Shown piece by piece: positions 7,313 through 10,908 of a stretch of 10,908 nt of DNA. The notes below the pieces were generated by a model that saw only the letters and a list, made by a program, of their open reading frames with translations, searched no databases and was not told where the DNA came from. This DNA comes from Deltaproteobacteria bacterium RBG_13_61_14 (GTDB lineage: Bacteria; RBG-13-61-14), in assembly GCA_001797815.1 (NCBI GenBank), contig MGQK01000069.1, positions 1-10,908 of the forward strand. The letters are read 5' to 3'. The position numbers and the translations under genes were made by a program. Each line of letters starts with the position of its first letter. The stretch's first letter is position 1.

Positions 7313-7690
7313 TCAGGGGATTCCGAGCAGGCTCTTGGCGGTATCGAGGACGTTGCCGGCCTGGATGGGCTTGGTGATGTAGGCGTCCGCGCCCAGGGCC
7401 AGGGCGCGCTCGCGGTCCTCCGCCCCGCCCTCGGTGGTGATGATCATGATCGGGATGGTGCGGTACTTGACATCGCGGCGGACCAGGCTGATCAGCTTGA
7501 GCCCGTCCATAACCGGCATGTTGATGTCGGTGATAATCAGGTCGAAGCTCTGGGAGTTGAGCTTCTTGAGGCCTTCCACTCCATCCGCGGCTTCCACGAT
7601 CTCAATGCCCTTCATCCGTTTGAGGGCGAAGAAAATCAACTGTCGCATGGTCGGGGAGTCTTCCACCACCAGAATTTTCAAGTCGGGCAT
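7313..7690 (-). CDS. Single-domain response regulator, CheY-like
   Basis: The 125-residue protein is one receiver domain with no output domain. Key residues are all present: acidic pair E10/D11 (VVEDSPTMRQ), phospho-acceptor D55 (ITDINMPVMDG), the switch Thr in IITTEG (T85), the aromatic switch residue Y104 and K107 (ADAYITKP). The match to CheY spacing, including Y104 at the CheY Tyr106 position, supports a CheY-type diffusible phospho-signal rather than a truncated transcription factor. SPTMRQLI after the acidic pair is typical of CheY proteins. It would receive phosphate from a CheA kinase, which is not in the window. The target may be a flagellar motor, a pilus system or another output and cannot be settled here. 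It lies 13 nt after the GAF gene with an AAGGA site 10 nt ahead of the ATG, so it is the last gene of the che cassette. Confidence 0.92.
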   Translation of the reverse strand: MPDLKILVVEDSPTMRQLIFFALKRMKGIEIVEAADGVEGLKKLNSQSFDLIITDINMPVMDGLKLISLVRRDVKYRTIPIMIITTEGGAEDRERALALGADAYITKPIQAGNVLDTAKSLLGIP

Positions 7691-7703
7691 TCCGGTTCCG
7701 TCC

Positions 7704-8546
7704 TTATTGCGGTTTAGTCAAAAGCTCCATGAACCCCTTGATGGTATGGAGCTTGCGCTCGGCTTCCGAGTAGAGCCGCGAGCTGAAAATGGCCGTGGCC
7801 GCATGGCCGGCCAGGAGAGTAAACAGCTCGTAGTCCACGTTGGCGAACTGGGTCTTCTGCGGCAAGAGCTTGTAGAGCACGATGACGCCGATCACCTCGT
7901 CCTTGATCTTGAGCGGGATGCAGACCAGGGGGTGGCTGAGGGAAGAGGCGGTCGCGCCTTCTTCCAGGCCGGGGGAGTAATAGTTCTCGCCGGAGACGGC
8001 CGCTTGGCCGATGATGCCCTCGCCCAGGGGGATGGCGGGAATCCCCTCCAGGGAGATCCCTTCCATGGCCACCGGCTTCAGAATCTGGGTCTTCTCCTCC
8101 AGGAGAAAGATGCCGAACTCCTCGGCCCCGATCAGGTTGATGATAATCTCCATGATGATCCGGGTCACCTCATCAAAGTCGAGGGTGGAATGGAGCTGGT
8201 AGGAGCAGACGTAGAGGTTGGCCAGGTTGTTGTTCTCTTCCTCGATCTCCACGTAACGGGTGGCCACGACCTGGTTCTGCTCTTCCACCAACTGGTACTG
8301 CTCGAGCAGGCGCGCCTTTTCCCCCTCCAACTGCCGGATCTGCTGTTGCAAGTAGCGTTGTTTATCTTCCAGCGAATCGCTCAAGTTGACCTTCCGGTTT
8401 TCCTCGGAGAGCTCGACCACCCGGAAGCGCAGCCGCTCGTTCTCCGCCATCAGTTCCTTGGTAAACTCCACGCTCCGCGACATCAACTGGACGATTTCCG
8501 CGGGCTCTCCGCCGGTCTGATTGTCCAAGGGCTTCTCTTCACTCAC
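7704..8546 (-). CDS. Coiled-coil plus GAF domain protein in the che operon
   Basis: With the GTG start at 8544-8546 the product is 280 residues. Residues 1-20 are polar; about 28-112 form a long heptad-rich, Glu/Gln/Leu-rich coiled coil (for example LMAENERLRF and LEGEKARLLEQYQLVEEQ); about 118-262 form a GAF domain with the hallmark LGEGIIGQAA at 174-183 and HPLVCIPLKIKDEVIGVIVLYK at 205-226; the tail is a short helix. No kinase, GGDEF, phosphatase, receptor signalling hairpin or membrane segment is present. GAF domains bind small molecules, haem or cyclic nucleotides or act as dimer modules; which applies is unknown. Start choice: a GTG eight codons upstream (8568-8570) also exists, but the inner GTG forms a GTGA overlap with the cheB stop and has GGAGG 8 nt ahead. 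Position between cheB and cheY suggests a soluble sensor or scaffold that feeds this pathway; that is inference. Confidence 0.85.
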   Translation of the reverse strand: MSEEKPLDNQTGGEPAEIVQLMSRSVEFTKELMAENERLRFRVVELSEENRKVNLSDSLEDKQRYLQQQIRQLEGEKARLLEQYQLVEEQNQVVATRYVEIEEENNNLANLYVCSYQLHSTLDFDEVTRIIMEIIINLIGAEEFGIFLLEEKTQILKPVAMEGISLEGIPAIPLGEGIIGQAAVSGENYYSPGLEEGATASSLSHPLVCIPLKIKDEVIGVIVLYKLLPQKTQFANVDYELFTLLAGHAATAIFSSRLYSEAERKLHTIKGFMELLTKPQ

Positions 8547-9613
8547 GACGCTTTCCTCCCCCGCTCGCACTCGCGCACAATTTCCAGCGCCATCTCATCC
8601 AAATCCGCCACCCGGTCCACCTTCTGGGTCGCAAAAGCCTCCCGGGGCATGCCGAAGACAATCGCGGTCCGCTCCGATTCCGCCAGGGTCCGGCCACCCG
8701 CCTCCTTGACGGCGACAATCCCGTCCCGGCCGTCGTTGCCCATGCCGGTGAGCACCACCGCGAGCAGCCGGGGCCCGTAAATCCGGGCCGCGGAGCGGAA
8801 CAGCTCGTTGACCGAGGGCACGTATTTATCTTCCGGTGCCCGGGGCTCATTCTTCACCCGGACCTCCCCGCTCTGCTCTTGCAGGGTCATGTTAAAACCG
8901 CCGGGCGCGATCAGGACATGGCCCGGCTGGACCCGGTCGCCGTCTTCGGCCTCCTTGATGGCCAGGTTGGAGTTGCGCCCCAGCCGCTCGGCAAAGGCGC
9001 GGGTAAACCCGGCCGGCATGTGCTGGCTGACCACGAAGCCGGTGGGCAGCCCGGTCGGCAGGGAAGAGAAAACATTCTGGAGGGCGGAAGGCCCGCCGGT
9101 GGAAGCGCCGATCGCGACCAGGTCAATCACCGGCTGGTCCGAGGGCGGAGGCAGGGCCGGCGCGAGCACCCGCCGCGGCGGGCTTTCCCGGTTGAGCAGG
9201 CGCTGGACGTTTTTGATCCTGAGCTGAGAGACCAGGTTGATCTTGAGCAGGAGGTCCTGGCGGAGCATATCGGCGCCCTTGAGGTGGTCGCTGGGCTTGG
9301 CCAGGAAGTCCACCGCGCCCAGCTCCAGGGCCTTGAACACGTTCTTGTCTTCGTGCCGGGCGCTGATGACCAGCACCGGGGTGGGCAGGCTTTTCATGAT
9401 GATGCGCAGGAAGGTGAAGCCGTCCATCCGGGGCATTTCCAGGTCCAGGGTGATCAGGTCCGGCCGAGTGTCAAAGGCTTTCTTGATGCCCTCCTCCCCG
9501 TCCCGCGCCACCCCCACCACCCGCGCCCGGCCCGACTCTTCCAGGATGTCGGCGATCACCCGGCGGTTGAAGGCCGAGTCGTCAATGACCAGGACGCGGA
9601 TCAGGGGGTCCAT
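8543..9613 (-). CDS. cheB: Chemotaxis response regulator protein-glutamate methylesterase CheB
   Basis: The 356-residue product has an N-terminal receiver domain (about 5-120; acidic D11/D12, phospho-acceptor D57 in ITLDLEMPRMDG, K106 in LAKPSD), a Pro-rich linker (about 142-162, with PPRRVLAPALPPP), and a C-terminal methylesterase domain with the catalytic triad: S171 in IGASTGGPSAL, H198 in SQHMPAGFTRAFAERL and D294 in LTGMGNDGRDG. CheB removes methyl groups from, and deamidates, receptor glutamate or glutamine side chains, and is switched on by phosphorylation from CheA. Length and order match the family. Start: the ATG at 9611-9613 (MDPLIRVLVIDDS) with AAGGA 8 nt ahead; the in-frame ATG at 9661 would add 16 residues that overlap CheR and do not belong to the fold. 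It follows the CheR stop by 4 nt and overlaps the GAF gene by 4 nt. Confidence 0.95.
   Translation of the reverse strand: MDPLIRVLVIDDSAFNRRVIADILEESGRARVVGVARDGEEGIKKAFDTRPDLITLDLEMPRMDGFTFLRIIMKSLPTPVLVISARHEDKNVFKALELGAVDFLAKPSDHLKGADMLRQDLLLKINLVSQLRIKNVQRLLNRESPPRRVLAPALPPPSDQPVIDLVAIGASTGGPSALQNVFSSLPTGLPTGFVVSQHMPAGFTRAFAERLGRNSNLAIKEAEDGDRVQPGHVLIAPGGFNMTLQEQSGEVRVKNEPRAPEDKYVPSVNELFRSAARIYGPRLLAVVLTGMGNDGRDGIVAVKEAGGRTLAESERTAIVFGMPREAFATQKVDRVADLDEMALEIVRECERGRKAS
8555..8559 (-). promoter_or_regulatory. Ribosome binding site deciding the GAF gene start
   Basis: GGAGG on the minus strand within GGGGGAGGAAAG, 8 nt ahead of the GTG at 8546 and inside the last codons of cheB. It favours that GTG over the one at 8570, which lies upstream of this site. 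Confidence 0.7.
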
Positions 9614-9617
9614 GCTC

Positions 9618-10908
9618 TTAGTCCTTCCCCTCGTGCGGCGGCTTCTGGTAAACCAGGTCATGGCGGAGGTGGCGAAGCCGGAAGGCGGTGGACAGGTTCA
9701 TCAGCGACTCGGAATGGCCGAGCAAAAGAAACCCTTCCTCGCGGAGCAGCCGGTAAAACTGGGCCACCAGCTGGCGCTTGGATTCCAGGTTGAAATAGAT
9801 GATGACGTTTCGGCAGAAAATGATGTCCAGGTTCAGCAACGGGGGCGATTTCTCCGCCAAGAGCAGGTTGAGGACGTTGAAATGCACCAAGTCCTTGACC
9901 GCGGGGAGGATCTGGTATTTGCCGTTGAGCTTGGTGAAATATTTTTGCAGGTAATACTCGTCGGTGACCCGGAAGGAAGCGGCCGAATAAATGCCTCGGC
10001 GAGCGATTTCGATCATAGTCGCCGAGATATCACCGGCCAGGATTTCGACCTTCCAGTCGGAGAAGGCCTGGCTCTCGAGGATGAGCATGGCGATGGTGTA
10101 AGGTTCTTCTCCCGAGGAACAGCCGGCGCTAAAGATCCGCAACCGGTGCTCTCCCGTGGCTTCCTTGCGCGCTTTGATCTCGGGCAGGATCTCCTCCCGG
10201 AAGGCCCGGAGCTGGAAGTCTTCCCGGAAGAAATAGGTCTCGTTGGTGGCCAGGTTTTCCACCAACAGGCTCAACTCCTGGGACCCGGCCGACGGCCGCT
10301 GGAGATAGAGGAGGTACTCCCCGAAACTGCGCAGGTGCCGCGCCTCCAGCCGGCGGAGCAGGCGCCGCTCGACCAGGTATTTCAGCTCCTGGTCAAAGTA
10401 AAGCCCGCAAAAGCCGGCGATGCGGTCCCGCACCCAGGTGAACTCCGCGTCGCTGAGCGGCGCCACCGGCACCGGCTGGGGAACGCGGGCGACCAGGGGG
10501 CCGGTGTCCTGGAGCAGCTCCCGCACCTGGTCCTGGATGGTGTCTTCCTGACCCCGCAGCACCTGCTGAAAGAGGTCGGGGGAAGAGGCGCGGATCCGCG
10601 CCAGCGCCCAGGTCAGCTCGGGCTGCAGCGCGTCGTCGTTGAGCGCGCGGAAGAGTTGGCGGAGCGCGTCCGCGGTGGCGATCAGGGCGAGGAGGTGGAC
10701 CGCGCCCCGCTTGGTGAACTGGTGGGTGGAATCGAGGAACTCGGCGATGGAGGCGGAGCTCCCGTTCCCGAAGACCTGGCGGAGCGAAATTTCGATGGCG
10801 CGGCGCAAGCCCTGCTCCGGAGTCTTCTTGTGGACGTTGGCCAGGGACCGGATCGCGGCCTGCCGCGAGCTCTTGGAGGGATCGGACAGACCCTGGATCA
10901 GCAGGGCC
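9618..10908 (-). CDS. cheR: CheR methyltransferase with N-terminal HEAT-like repeat domain (5' end outside window)
   Basis: The frame is open from the right edge to a TAA at 9618-9620, giving 429 visible residues; a TTG at 10806-10808 exists, but the preceding 33 codons are in the same repeat pattern, so the start lies beyond the window. Visible residues 1 to about 130 are alpha-helical with HEAT-like units, the clearest being LLIQGLSDPSKSSRQAAIRSL at the edge and then SIAEFLDSTHQFTKRGAVHLLALI. After a Pro-rich linker (VARVPQPVPVAP) comes a complete CheR: helical N-domain near 152-215, NETYFFRE, SAM-binding FSAGCSSGEEPYTIAM (about 259-274), AGDIS, and FCRNVIIYF (about 364-372). CheR methylates receptor glutamates using SAM, opposing CheB. 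There is no TPR region at the C-terminus. The helical repeats may bind a partner or fix localisation; that is inference. It is the most upstream gene visible in the cassette. Confidence 0.93.
   Translation of the reverse strand, partial: ALLIQGLSDPSKSSRQAAIRSLANVHKKTPEQGLRRAIEISLRQVFGNGSSASIAEFLDSTHQFTKRGAVHLLALIATADALRQLFRALNDDALQPELTWALARIRASSPDLFQQVLRGQEDTIQDQVRELLQDTGPLVARVPQPVPVAPLSDAEFTWVRDRIAGFCGLYFDQELKYLVERRLLRRLEARHLRSFGEYLLYLQRPSAGSQELSLLVENLATNETYFFREDFQLRAFREEILPEIKARKEATGEHRLRIFSAGCSSGEEPYTIAMLILESQAFSDWKVEILAGDISATMIEIARRGIYSAASFRVTDEYYLQKYFTKLNGKYQILPAVKDLVHFNVLNLLLAEKSPPLLNLDIIFCRNVIIYFNLESKRQLVAQFYRLLREEGFLLLGHSESLMNLSTAFRLRHLRHDLVYQKPPHEGKD
9622..9626 (-). promoter_or_regulatory. 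Ribosome binding site for cheB
   Basis: AAGGA on the minus strand, within GAGGGGAAGGACTAA and 8 nt ahead of the cheB ATG at 9613. It lies in the final codons of cheR and supports the short cheB start. Confidence 0.65.

Noticed and set aside
7434-8780. 448-codon plus-strand open frame
   Set aside because: It runs antisense across three well-supported genes (CheY-like, GAF, CheB) and resembles no family.
9614-9661. Upstream ATG at 9661 as the cheB start
   Set aside because: It adds an Arg-rich 16-residue stretch inside cheR. The ATG at 9613 has an AAGGA site at ideal spacing and matches the receiver domain start.
10806-10808. TTG as start codon of the CheR gene
   Set aside because: The frame stays open to the window edge and the upstream 33 codons carry the clearest HEAT-like unit, so the real start lies outside.

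Overview
The window is a GC-rich bacterial chromosome segment, densely packed and almost wholly coding. No tRNA, rRNA, CRISPR array, insertion sequence or phage gene was seen. All recognisable genes except one lie on the minus strand. The families present (CheR/CheB/CheY, glycosyltransferases, membrane-anchored SGNH hydrolases) fit a chemosensory bacterium with a cell-surface glycan. They do not fix the phylum; an uncultivated or deep-branching Gram-negative-type lineage is a guess, not a finding.

Read in the direction of transcription (high to low coordinates), the first region (10908 to 7313) is a compact chemosensory cassette. It holds a CheR methyltransferase with an N-terminal HEAT-like helical-repeat extension (its 5' end lies outside the window), a full CheB methylesterase with receiver domain, a coiled-coil plus GAF protein of unknown role, and a single-domain CheY-type receiver. 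Gene spacing is -3 to +13 nt, so this is almost certainly one operon. No CheA, CheW or receptor gene is inside the window; they could lie upstream, beyond 10908.

An 82-nt spacer (7231-7312) with two perfect inverted repeats separates this from the second region (7230 to 548). That region is a run of six overlapping genes for glycan assembly: two family 2 glycosyltransferases, a polytopic GT-C (PMT/ArnT-like) glycosyltransferase, a GT4 glycosyltransferase, and two tandem paralogous SGNH/GDSL proteins each with one N-terminal membrane anchor. Overlaps of 4 to 23 nt suggest translational coupling. The likely job is to build, transfer and trim or acylate a surface polysaccharide or glycolipid. 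The substrate cannot be read from sequence.

At the left edge, on the plus strand and convergent with the SGNH genes across a 17-nt gap, is the C-terminal part of an (alpha/alpha)6-barrel glycosidase-like protein. The most notable features are the HEAT-CheR fusion, the uncharacterised coiled-coil/GAF protein built into the che operon, and the placement of chemosensory adaptation genes directly ahead of a glycan operon on the same strand.
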